Shown: piece after piece, positions 24,763-35,339 of the stretch | Layout of the letters: the number at the start of each line of letters is the position of its first letter | Position numbering within the stretch: the stretch's first letter is position 1 | Assembly (NCBI RefSeq): GCF_052156635.1 | Contig: NZ_JBQKUO010000001.1 | Coordinates: forward strand, 744,001 to 808,000 | Reading direction: 5' to 3' | DNA from: Nitrospina sp052156635 | Lineage (GTDB): Bacteria; Nitrospinota; Nitrospinia; Nitrospinales; Nitrospinaceae | Length of the DNA: 64,000 nucleotides | Notes under the pieces: model-generated | Told to the model about the DNA's origin: nothing | Database searches by the model: none | Seen by the model: only the letters and a program-made list of their open reading frames with translations | Program-made: the position numbers and the translations under genes

Positions 24763-25722
24763 TCACCAGTTCTCGATCTTGCGCTCGCCTCCGTAGGTCA
24801 TCTGCAGTTCGTGGATTTTCTTGATGTAATCGAGGATGCCGTCGCGGCCGCGAAAGGTGACACCCAGGTCGCGCGCCGCCTGGTTGGACATGGGAACGCC
24901 GTTCTCTCCCATCGTGCCCTCGACCTCGCCGAACGAGTCGATGGTCTCCGCAATCATCTTCGCCAGTTCCATATTGTGGATGTGGTCGTCCACCAGGTGG
25001 TACACCTTGCCCGCGCAGTCCTTGTTGCCGAGGCTGTTGACGATGCCCTGCACCACGGAATCGATGGACACGTACTTGGTGCTTCCCTTCACGTCCACGT
25101 TGTAATTGGTGGCGAGGAAATCGACGGTGTTGAACCACTCGGATTTCTGAATCTCCGGTCGAACGCCGTAAATGAGCACCGGACGGAAGATGGTGACATC
25201 GAAATAACGGCTCTTCTGGAAGAAAAAGCAGAACGATTCGATCGCCGACTTGATGGACCCGTACAGCGTACCGGGCTGAACGGGATGCGTTTCGTCCAGC
25301 GGGTGCTCTTCATTGACCGTGGGAAGGACCTGGCCGAACACGTTGCACGCACTTATAAAGATGAACTGCTTCACCTTGGCGCGGCGCGCCGCTTCCAGCA
25401 GGTCAAACGATCCGCTGACATTCACGTTCACCAGCTGGTCGGCGGTCTGCACCGGACCGGGAAAATGCGCAAGATGAATGACCACGTCGCGGCCTTCCAC
25501 CAGCTTGTTCAGGGATTCCTTGTCCTCCAGCCCGCCGATGACGTAATCCACTTCTTCAAACGGCTTGAGGTGCTCCACCACGCTGCCTTCGCGGATGAGG
25601 GCACGCACGTCGAAATTGGCCGGACCGAGTTTCGGGTCTTCCTCACCGGACTTTTTGCCGTGGAGCTTGTTGATCAGGTGGGACCCGACCATGCCGGTGA
25701 TGCCGGTCATTGCAATCTTCAT
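24763..25722 (-). CDS. NAD-dependent epimerase/dehydratase (extended SDR)
   Basis: Sugar-nucleotide epimerase, dehydratase or related reductase. The ATG at 25722, seven bases after GGAGG, gives MKIAMTGITGMVGSHLINKL, the Rossmann glycine motif. An acidic residue with DVRALIREGS follows, and the catalytic Tyr-Lys pair is in YGSIKSA. The length is 319 aa. It lies in line with, and directly upstream of, the two decarboxylase subunits, suggesting one pathway. The substrate is not determinable. Confidence 0.85.
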   Translation of the reverse strand: MKIAMTGITGMVGSHLINKLHGKKSGEEDPKLGPANFDVRALIREGSVVEHLKPFEEVDYVIGGLEDKESLNKLVEGRDVVIHLAHFPGPVQTADQLVNVNVSGSFDLLEAARRAKVKQFIFISACNVFGQVLPTVNEEHPLDETHPVQPGTLYGSIKSAIESFCFFFQKSRYFDVTIFRPVLIYGVRPEIQKSEWFNTVDFLATNYNVDVKGSTKYVSIDSVVQGIVNSLGNKDCAGKVYHLVDDHIHNMELAKMIAETIDSFGEVEGTMGENGVPMSNQAARDLGVTFRGRDGILDYIKKIHELQMTYGGERKIENW

Positions 25723-25909
25723 GAAAAAACCTCCGAGCCTTTCCTTAACCGGCGGGCTCCGCCGGGTTGCCATTTCTTTGGGAGAGTCGCCCTCAAACGG
25801 ATGCGGTCCAAGCCGCGGGACGACATGACCATCTTCAGGATGGACCAATTATGGTGGCCCCCATTTTTGAAGTCAACCCGATTCTGGAAACCACCCAACG
25901 AAGGAAAAA

Positions 25910-28549
25910 TCAGGGTTTCGGGTCCTTGATGGCCGCCTGCGCCGCGGCCAGAAGCGCCGTCGGCACGCGGAACGGAGAGCAACTGACATAATCCAGTTTG
26001 AGGCTGTTGAAGAACTCGATCGACTTCGGATCACCGCCATGTTCGCCGCAGATGCCGAGATGGATTTTCTTGTTCGCCGCCCGGCCTTTCTCCACCCCAA
26101 TGCGCACCAGCTCGCCGACGCCGCTCACGTCCACGCTGACAAACGGGTCGCGGTCCAGCACACCCATCTCGATGTATTCGGGAAGGAACATGCCGGAGTC
26201 GTCGCGGCTGAGTCCGAAGGTCGTCTGCGTCAGGTCGTTGGTGCCGAAGGAGAAGAAGTCCGCTTCGGCGGCGATCTCGTCTGCGGTGATGGCGGCGCGT
26301 GGCAGTTCGATCATCGTGCCCACCTTGTAATCGAGCTTCACTTTCGCCTTTTTGATGATGCCCTGCGCCACCTCGTCCAGTTGCACGCGGGCCTGGCGCA
26401 ATTCCTCCACATGCCCGACCAGCGGGATCATGATCTCCGGATACACCTTCGTTCCCTTCTTCACCAGCTTGCAGGCGGCCTCGATGATGGCGCTGACCTG
26501 CATCTTGTAAATTTCCGGGAACATCAGCCCCAGCCGGCAACCGCGCAGGCCCAGCATGGGATTGGCTTCCTTGAGGGAGTGGATTTTCTTGGTCAGTTTG
26601 GAAGGCGGCACCTTCATCTGTTTGGCGAGGGCCTTGATCTCTTTCGGGTCGGCGGGAAGGAATTCGTGAAGCGGCGGATCGAGCAGGCGGATGGTCACCG
26701 GCAGCCCTTCCATCGCCTTGAAGATCTGCGTGAAATCGCTCCGCTGAATGGGCAGGAGTTTTTTCAGCGCCTCTTCCCGCGTCTTCTCCTTGTCGGCGAC
26801 GATCATCTTGCGCACGAGCAGGATGCGGTCTTCGTCGAAGAACATGTGTTCGGTGCGGCACAAGCCGATGCCCTGCGCGCCGAACTCCCGTGCCACCAGC
26901 GCGTCGTGGGGGGTGTCCGCGTTGGCGCGCACGCTCAGGTTCCGCACCTTGTCCACCCAGCTCATGAGTTGCGTGAAGTACCCGGTGACGCGCGGTTGAA
27001 CCAGTTTCACCGAGCCCAGGATGACGCGTCCGTCGGCCCCGTCCAGGGTGACGGCGTCGTGTTCCTTGATCTCGGTACCGTTCAGCCACGCCTTCTTTTT
27101 GCGGGTATCGACGCTGAGTTCGCCGAGACCCGACACGCAGGGTTTGCCCATGGCGCGCGCAACCACCGCCGCGTGGGAGGTCATGCCGCCCTTCGCCGTG
27201 AGGATGCCCTGTGCGACGCTCATGCCGTGAATGTCTTCCGGCGAGGTTTCGGTACGCACGAGGATGACGCGCTCTTTCTTGCGCGCCAGTTCCGCCGCCG
27301 CCTCCGGCGAGAACACCACCTTGCCGGTGGCCGCGCCGGGAGACGCCCCCAATCCCTTGCCCAGCACCTTGACCTTGCTTTTCGGGTCGATCATGGGATG
27401 GAAGATCTGGTCTACCTGTTCCGCGGGAACGCGCAGCAGCGCTTCCTGCTTGCTGATCAATCCCTCGTTCACCATGTCCACGGCGATGCGGATTGCCGCC
27501 GCCGCGGTGCGTTTGCCTGCCCGCGTCTGGAGCATGTAGAGCCGGTTGTCCTCGATGGTGAACTCGATGTCCTGCATGTCCTTGTAGTGGTTCTCCAGGG
27601 TCTGGTACACCTCGAGGAGTTCCTCGTAACTGGCGGGCATGTCTTCTTTCAGCCGGGCGATGGGTTGCGGCGTACGGATGCCCGCCACCACGTCCTCGCC
27701 CTGCGCGTTGATCATGTACTCGCCGTAGAACTTCTTCTCGCCGGTAGCGGGATTGCGCGTGAACGCCACTCCGGTGGCGGAGGTCGGACCCATGTTTCCG
27801 AACACCATCGACTGCACGTTGACCGCCGTGCCCCAGTCCTCGGGAATGTGGTTCAGCCGCCGGTAATGGATGGCGCGCGGAATGTTCCACGAGTTGAACA
27901 CCGCCTCGATGGCCATGCGCAACTGCTCGACGGGGTCTTCCGGAAACGCGTGGCCCACCTTCTTCTTCACCAGGGCCTTGAAATCCTTGATGACGCCCTT
28001 GAGGTCGTCCACCAGCAGTTCGGTGTCGAACTCCACCTTGCGCTTTTCTTTTCTGCGTTCGAGGATGGTTTCGAAATGCTCGCCCTCGATGCCCAGCACC
28101 ACGTTGCCGAACATGGCGATGAAGCGGCGGTAACAGTCGTGGGCGAACCAGTTGTTGCTGGTCTTCTTGGCGAGCGCCTTCATCGTGTCTTCGTTGAGGC
28201 CGAGGTTGAGGACGGTGTCCATCATGCCCGGCATGGACACGCGCGCGCCGGAACGCACCGACAGCAACAGCGGATCCTTCTTGCCGCCGAAGGTCTTGTC
28301 CATGGCCTTCTCAAGACTTTTGAGGTTTTTTATGATTTCGTCCCACAGGGACGGGGGCAGGGTCTTGTCTTTTTTGAAGTAGTAGTTGCAGGCTTCGGTG
28401 GTGATGGTGAAGCCGGGCGGGACGTTGATGCCCAGGGAGGCCATTTCCGCCAGGTTGGCGCCTTTGCCTCCGAGCAGCTCCCGCATTTCTGCTTTGCCTT
28501 CGGTCTGGTTGGCTCCGAAAAAATAAACGTACTTGGAATTGGGACTCAT
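25910..28549 (-). CDS. ppdK: Pyruvate phosphate dikinase
   Basis: Interconverts pyruvate, ATP and phosphate with phosphoenolpyruvate, AMP and pyrophosphate. The ATG at 28549 gives MSPNSKYVYFFGANQTEGKA. The N-terminal ATP-grasp domain contains LLGGKGANLAEM. The phosphohistidine swivel domain is GGMTSHAAVVARAMGKPCVS. The PEP-binding barrel includes GLCRTEHMFF and ends GICGEHGGDPKSIEFF with its catalytic cysteine. The length of 879 aa is standard. It is downstream of glyS, an arrangement also seen in deltaproteobacteria, and could feed gluconeogenesis or an anaplerotic step. Confidence 0.97.
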   Translation of the reverse strand: MSPNSKYVYFFGANQTEGKAEMRELLGGKGANLAEMASLGINVPPGFTITTEACNYYFKKDKTLPPSLWDEIIKNLKSLEKAMDKTFGGKKDPLLLSVRSGARVSMPGMMDTVLNLGLNEDTMKALAKKTSNNWFAHDCYRRFIAMFGNVVLGIEGEHFETILERRKEKRKVEFDTELLVDDLKGVIKDFKALVKKKVGHAFPEDPVEQLRMAIEAVFNSWNIPRAIHYRRLNHIPEDWGTAVNVQSMVFGNMGPTSATGVAFTRNPATGEKKFYGEYMINAQGEDVVAGIRTPQPIARLKEDMPASYEELLEVYQTLENHYKDMQDIEFTIEDNRLYMLQTRAGKRTAAAAIRIAVDMVNEGLISKQEALLRVPAEQVDQIFHPMIDPKSKVKVLGKGLGASPGAATGKVVFSPEAAAELARKKERVILVRTETSPEDIHGMSVAQGILTAKGGMTSHAAVVARAMGKPCVSGLGELSVDTRKKKAWLNGTEIKEHDAVTLDGADGRVILGSVKLVQPRVTGYFTQLMSWVDKVRNLSVRANADTPHDALVAREFGAQGIGLCRTEHMFFDEDRILLVRKMIVADKEKTREEALKKLLPIQRSDFTQIFKAMEGLPVTIRLLDPPLHEFLPADPKEIKALAKQMKVPPSKLTKKIHSLKEANPMLGLRGCRLGLMFPEIYKMQVSAIIEAACKLVKKGTKVYPEIMIPLVGHVEELRQARVQLDEVAQGIIKKAKVKLDYKVGTMIELPRAAITADEIAAEADFFSFGTNDLTQTTFGLSRDDSGMFLPEYIEMGVLDRDPFVSVDVSGVGELVRIGVEKGRAANKKIHLGICGEHGGDPKSIEFFNSLKLDYVSCSPFRVPTALLAAAQAAIKDPKP

Positions 28550-28608
28550 TTGTATGAACACCCCGGTTAAGAGGCGCGTAAGGGATTGACTCCTATAAGA
28601 TTAATCGG

Positions 28609-28637
28609 AAAAACGGGCCTCAGGTTAGCGAACCCGC
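28609..28637 (-). terminator. Probable intrinsic terminator of glyS
   Basis: On the minus strand a hairpin with GCGGG and CCCG arms around a TTCGCTAACCTGAGG loop (which can itself pair partly) is followed by TTTTT. It lies about 10 bases after the glyS stop and upstream of ppdK, so it may separate or attenuate the two genes. Confidence 0.5.
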
Positions 28638-28646
28638 TTTTTCATT

Positions 28647-30731
28647 TCAACTTTTTTTGACTACAATTTTCGAAAAATCCGCCAGTTGTGAAAACAAAGC
28701 GGAAATGGATTTCAGCAACGCCATGCGGTTTTGCCGCAGTTTCGGGTCCTCGACGTTCACCATGACGTGATCGAAAAACCGGTCCACCGCCGGCTTGATC
28801 TCAACGATCTTCGCCAGTGCCGACGAATAATCACGGATGTTGAGACAGCTTTCAACCATGGGACGCAGTTCCATGAATTTGTCGTTGAGTGCCCGCTCGG
28901 GCTCCTCCTTCAGGTAATCGGGATTGACCTCATCCGGAACCTGGCCTTCGATGATGCTCGCCACCCGCCGGAAAGCGATGGCCAGTGCCTCGAAATATGG
29001 TTGTTTTTTCAGGTCGGACAGCGCGGTCGCCTTTTCCTTGATGTCCTTGAACGAATCCACCCGCGTGCCCAGTACGGCGTCGATGACGTCGTACTCGAAC
29101 CCCTCCTGCGTCAGCAACGTTTTCAACCGTTGCGAGAACAACTCGAGGCAGTGATAGCGGATTTTGTCCGGTTCCAGTTTGGCCTTTTCTCCCAGGATGG
29201 CGATGCCCTGGTCGATCAGCCACTCGAGGCTGGTCTGCAGATCGTAATGAATCAGGATCTGGATGATGCCCAGCGCGTTGCGGCGCAGGGCGTAGGGGTC
29301 CTCGGAACCGGAGGGGATGAGCCCGACCCCGATGCAGCCGACGATGGTGTCCAGCTTGTCGGCGATGGCCACCAGCGCCCCGGTCAGGGTGGAGGGCACG
29401 CTGTCGCCGGCAAAGGCGGGCTTGTAATGCTCCTTCACCGCCGTCGCCACGTCTTCGCCCTCGCCGGAATGGAGCGCGTAGTACCCGCCCATGACGCCCT
29501 GCAACTCCGGGAATTCGTACACCATCTGCGTCACCAGGTCCGCCTTGCACAACATCGCCGCGCGGCGGGTGGCCTTGCCGTCAACGGGCAAAACCTGACC
29601 CGGCTGGATCTCCCCGGTGAGCGCGGTGACCAGCGCCTGGATGCGCTCGGTGCGCTCGTACACGGTGCCGAGGTCCTTCTGATACACCACGCCCTTGAGC
29701 TCTTCAACAAACTCTTCCAGCTTGCGCTTGCGGTCCTCGTCATAAAAGAAACGCGCGTCGTCGAGCCGGGCGCGCAGCACCCGCTGGTTGCCCTGCCGGA
29801 TCAGCGTGCCGTCCTGCGTTTTCATGTTGCTGACGGCGAGGAAGTACGGCAGCAGGTCGTTGCCCTTCCACACAGGAAAGTATTTCTGGTGGTGCTTCAT
29901 GGTGATGACCAAGAGTTCCTTCGGCAGCTCCAGGTACCGGGCGTCGAATTCGCCGCGCAGCGTCACGGGATACTCGACGAGGTGCGTCACGGTGCCCAGC
30001 AGTTCGGTGTCTTCCTGGATCGTGCCGCCGACCTCGGAGGCGAGTTGTTCCAGTTGCTCGCGGATGCTTTGCAGGCGCACGGTGGGATCGACCACCAGGC
30101 AGTGCGCCTCCGCCTGCTTGAGGTAATCGTCGAAATTTTTGACGGAGAACGCGTCGGGACGCAGAAAGCGGTGACCGTATGAGGTGTTGCCTGCGGCGAT
30201 GCCGCCGAATTCGAATTTGAGCGGTTGGCCGTCGAACAACGCCGCGATCCAGTGCACCGGCCGGGCGAACGCCAGTTTGCCGTCGGCCCAGCGCATTTTT
30301 TTGGGAAACGGAATCGAGCCGAACAGCTCCGGCAGGTACGCGTTCAAAATGTCCGGCGTCGGCTGGCCTTTTTTCTCGACACGGGCGCAGAGCACGTCGC
30401 CTTTCGGCGTGGACTCGGTGGTCAGCTCCGAAAGCTCCACGCCCTTGCCCCTGGCGAAGCCGATGGCGGCCTTGGTCGGGTTGCCCTCTTTATCGTAGGC
30501 GATGTTGACGCTGGGACCGAGGTGCGTCTCGACCACGTCCTCCTGCCGCTCCGAGACGTCCGGCACGCACACGGCCAGGCGGCGGGGCGTGCCCATCCAC
30601 ACCGGTTTTCCGGCGTGCAGGCGGTGCTTCTCCAGGTAATCGGAAAGCTGGCCCGACAGGTGCTTGAGCGCGGGCTCGATGTAGCCGGCGGGGATTTCCT
30701 CCGTTCCGATTTCGAAAAACAACTCGGGCAT
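28647..30731 (-). CDS. glyS: Glycine-tRNA ligase beta subunit
   Basis: Beta subunit of the bacterial alpha2-beta2 glycyl-tRNA synthetase, carrying tRNA-binding and HD-type domains. The ATG at 30731 gives MPELFFEIGTEEIPAGYIEP, the standard family start. FPKKMRWADGKLAFARPVHW is also diagnostic. The length of 694 aa is normal. The alpha subunit (glyQ) usually lies immediately upstream, but here it lies 14 kb away on the other strand (45136-46032). Confidence 0.97.
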   Translation of the reverse strand: MPELFFEIGTEEIPAGYIEPALKHLSGQLSDYLEKHRLHAGKPVWMGTPRRLAVCVPDVSERQEDVVETHLGPSVNIAYDKEGNPTKAAIGFARGKGVELSELTTESTPKGDVLCARVEKKGQPTPDILNAYLPELFGSIPFPKKMRWADGKLAFARPVHWIAALFDGQPLKFEFGGIAAGNTSYGHRFLRPDAFSVKNFDDYLKQAEAHCLVVDPTVRLQSIREQLEQLASEVGGTIQEDTELLGTVTHLVEYPVTLRGEFDARYLELPKELLVITMKHHQKYFPVWKGNDLLPYFLAVSNMKTQDGTLIRQGNQRVLRARLDDARFFYDEDRKRKLEEFVEELKGVVYQKDLGTVYERTERIQALVTALTGEIQPGQVLPVDGKATRRAAMLCKADLVTQMVYEFPELQGVMGGYYALHSGEGEDVATAVKEHYKPAFAGDSVPSTLTGALVAIADKLDTIVGCIGVGLIPSGSEDPYALRRNALGIIQILIHYDLQTSLEWLIDQGIAILGEKAKLEPDKIRYHCLELFSQRLKTLLTQEGFEYDVIDAVLGTRVDSFKDIKEKATALSDLKKQPYFEALAIAFRRVASIIEGQVPDEVNPDYLKEEPERALNDKFMELRPMVESCLNIRDYSSALAKIVEIKPAVDRFFDHVMVNVEDPKLRQNRMALLKSISALFSQLADFSKIVVKKS

Positions 30732-30831
30732 GACCTTAACTTTCAAGGAAGTGGATCGGGTGAGCGTCGCCGCACATTAAACCGCCAATCCCCGACAAAG
30801 TCAACGGCAGGCAACGCCTGCGGGAAACGGG

Positions 30832-30957
30832 CCGGACCTCGTCCGGAGGCAACGGGCTAATGCGTTGAGGGCGAACGAGGGTCCGTGGGCGCGGACTGCG
30901 TCCGAGGCAGATGGCTAGTGCGTTGCGGGTGAACGAGGGTCGGCGGGCGCGTTCCGC
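30832..30957 (+). repeat. Dispersed intergenic repeat, copy C (two tandem units)
   Basis: Two tandem units of about 60-65 bases. Each runs from a CGGAC...GTCCG mini-hairpin through GAGGCAACGGGCTAATGCG or GAGGCAGATGGCTAGTGCG to GAACGAGGGTC and GGGCGCG. Consensus orientation is the plus strand. The flanking genes glyS and mnmG are divergent, so this copy is not at a gene 3' end. Confidence 0.65.
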
Positions 30958-31359
30958 AGTTTTCCTCCCCTCCTTTTCAAGGAGGGGATACAGGGGAGGT
31001 TACCGATGCCCCTTCCTCAACTTCCCTCCCTGCCAAAAACCAAACAGGAACCACAGATGCACGCGGGTAGGGCAAAAGCGTTCATATTGTTGTATGATAA
31101 ACGGTTTCACAGTACCCTTGATGCTTCGAAGAAAAAGAGGAAAACAGAGATTCTTCGTCGCTTGCGCTCCTCAGAATGACAGCGGACATGGTCCGCTACA
31201 AACGGGACTGTCATAACAGACATTGCCCTTGTTGCTTCGCGGCTCAGCCGGGTCATCTGTGTACATCGGTGTTCATCTGTGGTTGATTCTTTTTTGTTTT
31301 AATATTAAGGAAAAACCCCCTTGGCCCCCCTCACAAGGGGGGAAGGAATTGGAAGTTTC
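30958..31359. other. Repeat-rich intergenic region upstream of mnmG
   Basis: No gene is supported. It contains a perfect CCCCTCCTT/AAGGAGGGG hairpin (30967-30987), a segment AGATTCTTCGTCGCTTGCG then CTCCTCAGAATGAC (about 31148-31181), a stretch reading ATCTGTGTACATCGGTG then TTCATCTGTGGTT (about 31255-31284), and a C-rich/G-rich inverted pair at about 31314-31343 just before mnmG. The middle two look like repeats known to recur in many bacterial genomes. Confidence 0.5.
30967..30987. repeat. Perfect 9-bp C/G-rich hairpin
   Basis: CCCCTCCTT, loop TTC, AAGGAGGGG. It is the same style as the hairpins at 1481-1507 and 33752-33770. No T tract follows on either strand. Confidence 0.6.
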
Positions 31360-33267
<1,908 letters not shown>

Positions 33268-33281
33268 CGATTCCCCACATC

Positions 33282-33512
33282 ATGCAACCGCCGCATACCG
33301 ATTCGGTTCAATGGATCCTGGAAGTCGAGCCGAAGGACATCGCCTACATCGTCGGCATCTTCGAAGCCTGCGACAGCCTCGCCGTGGTACGCACACTTGA
33401 TCCCAGGCGCGGGCACATCGAGCTCATGATCGCGCCGGATTTCGAAAGCGATGTCGCAAGCGTGGTGGACGCCCTTTCCAAAGAAATCCCCGTGCAGGTG
33501 TTGTCGCGCTGA
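33282..33512 (+). CDS. Small DUF4911-like protein
   Basis: A 76-aa protein 14 bases after mnmG and probably co-transcribed. The pattern VEPKDIAYIVGIFEACDSLA then VVRTLDPRRGHIELMIAPD resembles the uncharacterised DUF4911 family, which is common beside housekeeping genes in delta-type proteobacteria. No signal, membrane helix or catalytic motif is seen. A repeat copy begins directly after the stop. Confidence 0.6.
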   Translation: MQPPHTDSVQWILEVEPKDIAYIVGIFEACDSLAVVRTLDPRRGHIELMIAPDFESDVASVVDALSKEIPVQVLSR

Positions 33513-33600
33513 CCGGACTGCGTCCGGGAACGAATGGCTACTGCCCAGTGGGCGAACGATGGTCCGTGGGCGCATTCCCAATACAAGACATTGCCTCCGG
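33513..33600 (+). repeat. Dispersed intergenic repeat, copy D
   Basis: It begins immediately after the DUF4911-like stop with CCGGACTGCGTCCGG, then AACGAATGGCTACTGCCC, GGGCGAACGATGGTCCGTGG, GCGCATTCCCAATACAAG and ATTGCCTCCGG. It is oriented with the gene, as in copies A, B and E. Confidence 0.65.
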
Positions 33601-33649
33601 GTGTGGCTCGATCCCCCGTAAAGAGGGTTAGGGGGATGCTTCCGCTATT

Positions 33650-33722
33650 ATCCTGAACGTCAACGAAGGATCTCGATGCCCGAAGTTTCGTCGCAGTGTC
33701 ATCCTTCGCTAACGCTCAGGAT
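33650..33722. repeat. Inverted-repeat element with 22-bp arms
   Basis: The left arm ATCCTGAACGTCAACGAAGG plus AT (33650-33671) and the right arm (33701-33722) are inverted copies with a few mismatches around a 29-base loop. It resembles the AAGGATC/GATGAC palindromic repeats common in many genomes, and is related in style to the segment at 31148-31181. Confidence 0.55.
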
Positions 33723-33751
33723 GACAAGCCGAAAATGAAAAAGCCCCCCAG

Positions 33752-33770
33752 CCCCCTTCGGAGAAGGGGG
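33752..33770. repeat. Perfect 8-bp C/G-rich hairpin
   Basis: CCCCCTTC, loop GGA, GAAGGGGG. Close by are ATCCCCC (33611-33617) paired with GGGGGAT (33631-33637), and another perfect hairpin ATGCCATT-AGG-AATGGCAT at 33834-33852. Together with copy D they fill the gap between two genes. Confidence 0.55.
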
Positions 33771-33912
33771 AGCCCACCGGTTTACACCCTCGGATCCCCG
33801 TTCACCGGGAAACACACGAGCCACCGGCATCCCATGCCATTAGGAATGGCATTCTCCCTTTGCATCTTTCTCCCAACTGGCCAATAATGCCCTCAACGAC
33901 GGGGGGCTTTTT

Positions 33913-35322
33913 TTGGAAAAACCGACCCGCAGAATCATTCCGCCCTTGATGGGCATGACGGCGCTGGGCCTCGGCCTGTATTTCCTGGCGCGCCTTTACC
34001 TCGACGACTTTCCCCGCAACATCAATGTCTACTGGGATTACTTCTGGCTGAACTGGCAGGTCATGCTGATCGCATCCTGCTGGATTTCCGCGTACGGCCT
34101 GCTCCTTCCCCGGCTCTGGGGATGGTTCTTCGCGCAATTGACGCTGGTGGTTTTCTATTTCGGCTACGTGTACCTGAAGATGGTGTTTCTGGGGGTGCGG
34201 GGGATGGGATGGTTTTACCTTTTTCATTTCACGGTCTTCGCCGCCGCCATCGCGTTTCTTCAGCATCCCGACATCTATACCCGCTTCATCGATGAGACGG
34301 TGAAGCTGAAACGGCCGCGGCGTCATTTGAGGAACGTGGGTCTGACCATCCTGTTCGTGGGCCTGGTGCCCATGGTCACGGGATTCGTCGTGGCGCTGAA
34401 CTTTCCGCAAATGAAAACCTCTCCGGTGGCAGGAGTGCGCACGCCTTTGGACGCCACACCCTTCCTCCTTCCGATGGGATATCGCATCCTGCTCCCCGAA
34501 GGCACGCGGATGGTCGATGTGTTTCACGTCCGCATGGATTCTGAAACTTTCCGCACGCAAAGGCAGAACATTTTGAAGCAGGGTTTCCTTCATTACGACT
34601 TCACCCTGCGCGCAATGGCGTTGCAGACCCCGGACGGGACGCAGGTTTTTCTGCAGGACAGGACGTTTGTGCAAAGCCTGCTGGGTTCCCTGTCCGCGGC
34701 ATCGTACTTCCATCACCTCAACTACAAGGCCACCGAACTGGAGCTCGGCCGCAAATGGCATGAGGAACGCATGGGCCTGCTGTTCGTGATGGAACGCGGG
34801 CTGGAGCTGGACTTCCAGTTCCGCCTGCGCTCGGAAAAAAAAGCCCGGCATATTCCGGGCAACCAGCTGGACCTGTTCACCGAATCGTACGTGGTGCAGA
34901 AAGGGGAGAGGAGAAAGCGGGTCCAGTTGTTTCACGTGTACCGCCGGGGCCTGACTGCAGGGGGAGGCATGTTCACCGGACCGGTTACGGATTCATTCAA
35001 CGACCTTCTAGGGTCGATCGCCATCACCGGGACCGGGCATCCCGCGGCGGAAGAGTATTACCGCAGAGGGGTGGATGCCTTGCTGGCAAACCGCGTGGCC
35101 GAGGCGGGCCTTGCCCTGGGGTCGGCCCTGTTCCTGTTTGATGCCGATCCGCGCTACCACACCCTGTTCGCGCACTACCAGCTTTCATGGCCCGGGGGCG
35201 TCACGCAGGAGACCTTCGACCGTGCCGTGCTGCACCTGCAGCAGGCGCTCAATCTGGACCCGGATTTCGAACCCGCCTGGCAAATGGCGGAGAACCTGGG
35301 TTTGCGCGTGCGCGCCGATTGA
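33913..35322 (+). CDS. Membrane protein with C-terminal TPR-like region, unknown function
   Basis: Not recognised as a named family. 469 aa with four or five membrane helices in the first ~175 residues (MGMTALGLGLYFLARLYL, WQVMLIASCWISAYGLLLP, FAQLTLVVFYFGYVYLKMVF, FTVFAAAIAFL, TILFVGLVPMVTGFVVAL). A soluble domain follows, then a helical TPR-like end (AEEYYRRGVDALLANRVAEA, FDRAVLHLQQALNLDPDFEP). The start is TTG at 33913 after a GGGGGG run; ATG at 33949 is possible. It is convergent with apt. Confidence 0.7.
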   Translation: MEKPTRRIIPPLMGMTALGLGLYFLARLYLDDFPRNINVYWDYFWLNWQVMLIASCWISAYGLLLPRLWGWFFAQLTLVVFYFGYVYLKMVFLGVRGMGWFYLFHFTVFAAAIAFLQHPDIYTRFIDETVKLKRPRRHLRNVGLTILFVGLVPMVTGFVVALNFPQMKTSPVAGVRTPLDATPFLLPMGYRILLPEGTRMVDVFHVRMDSETFRTQRQNILKQGFLHYDFTLRAMALQTPDGTQVFLQDRTFVQSLLGSLSAASYFHHLNYKATELELGRKWHEERMGLLFVMERGLELDFQFRLRSEKKARHIPGNQLDLFTESYVVQKGERRKRVQLFHVYRRGLTAGGGMFTGPVTDSFNDLLGSIAITGTGHPAAEEYYRRGVDALLANRVAEAGLALGSALFLFDADPRYHTLFAHYQLSWPGGVTQETFDRAVLHLQQALNLDPDFEPAWQMAENLGLRVRAD

Positions 35323-35339
35323 AATCCGGTCTTTTCGGA

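Noticed and set aside
26039..28570. Plus-strand frame of 843 codons opposite ppdK
   Set aside because: Antisense of a strongly coding gene; amino-acid composition is that of a mirror frame.
30911..31216. Plus-strand frame upstream of mnmG
   Set aside because: Made entirely of repeat and palindrome sequence.
33650..33770. Possible CRISPR-like short repeats
   Set aside because: The arms are inverted, not direct, repeats and no regular spacing or spacers are seen. No CRISPR array exists in the window.
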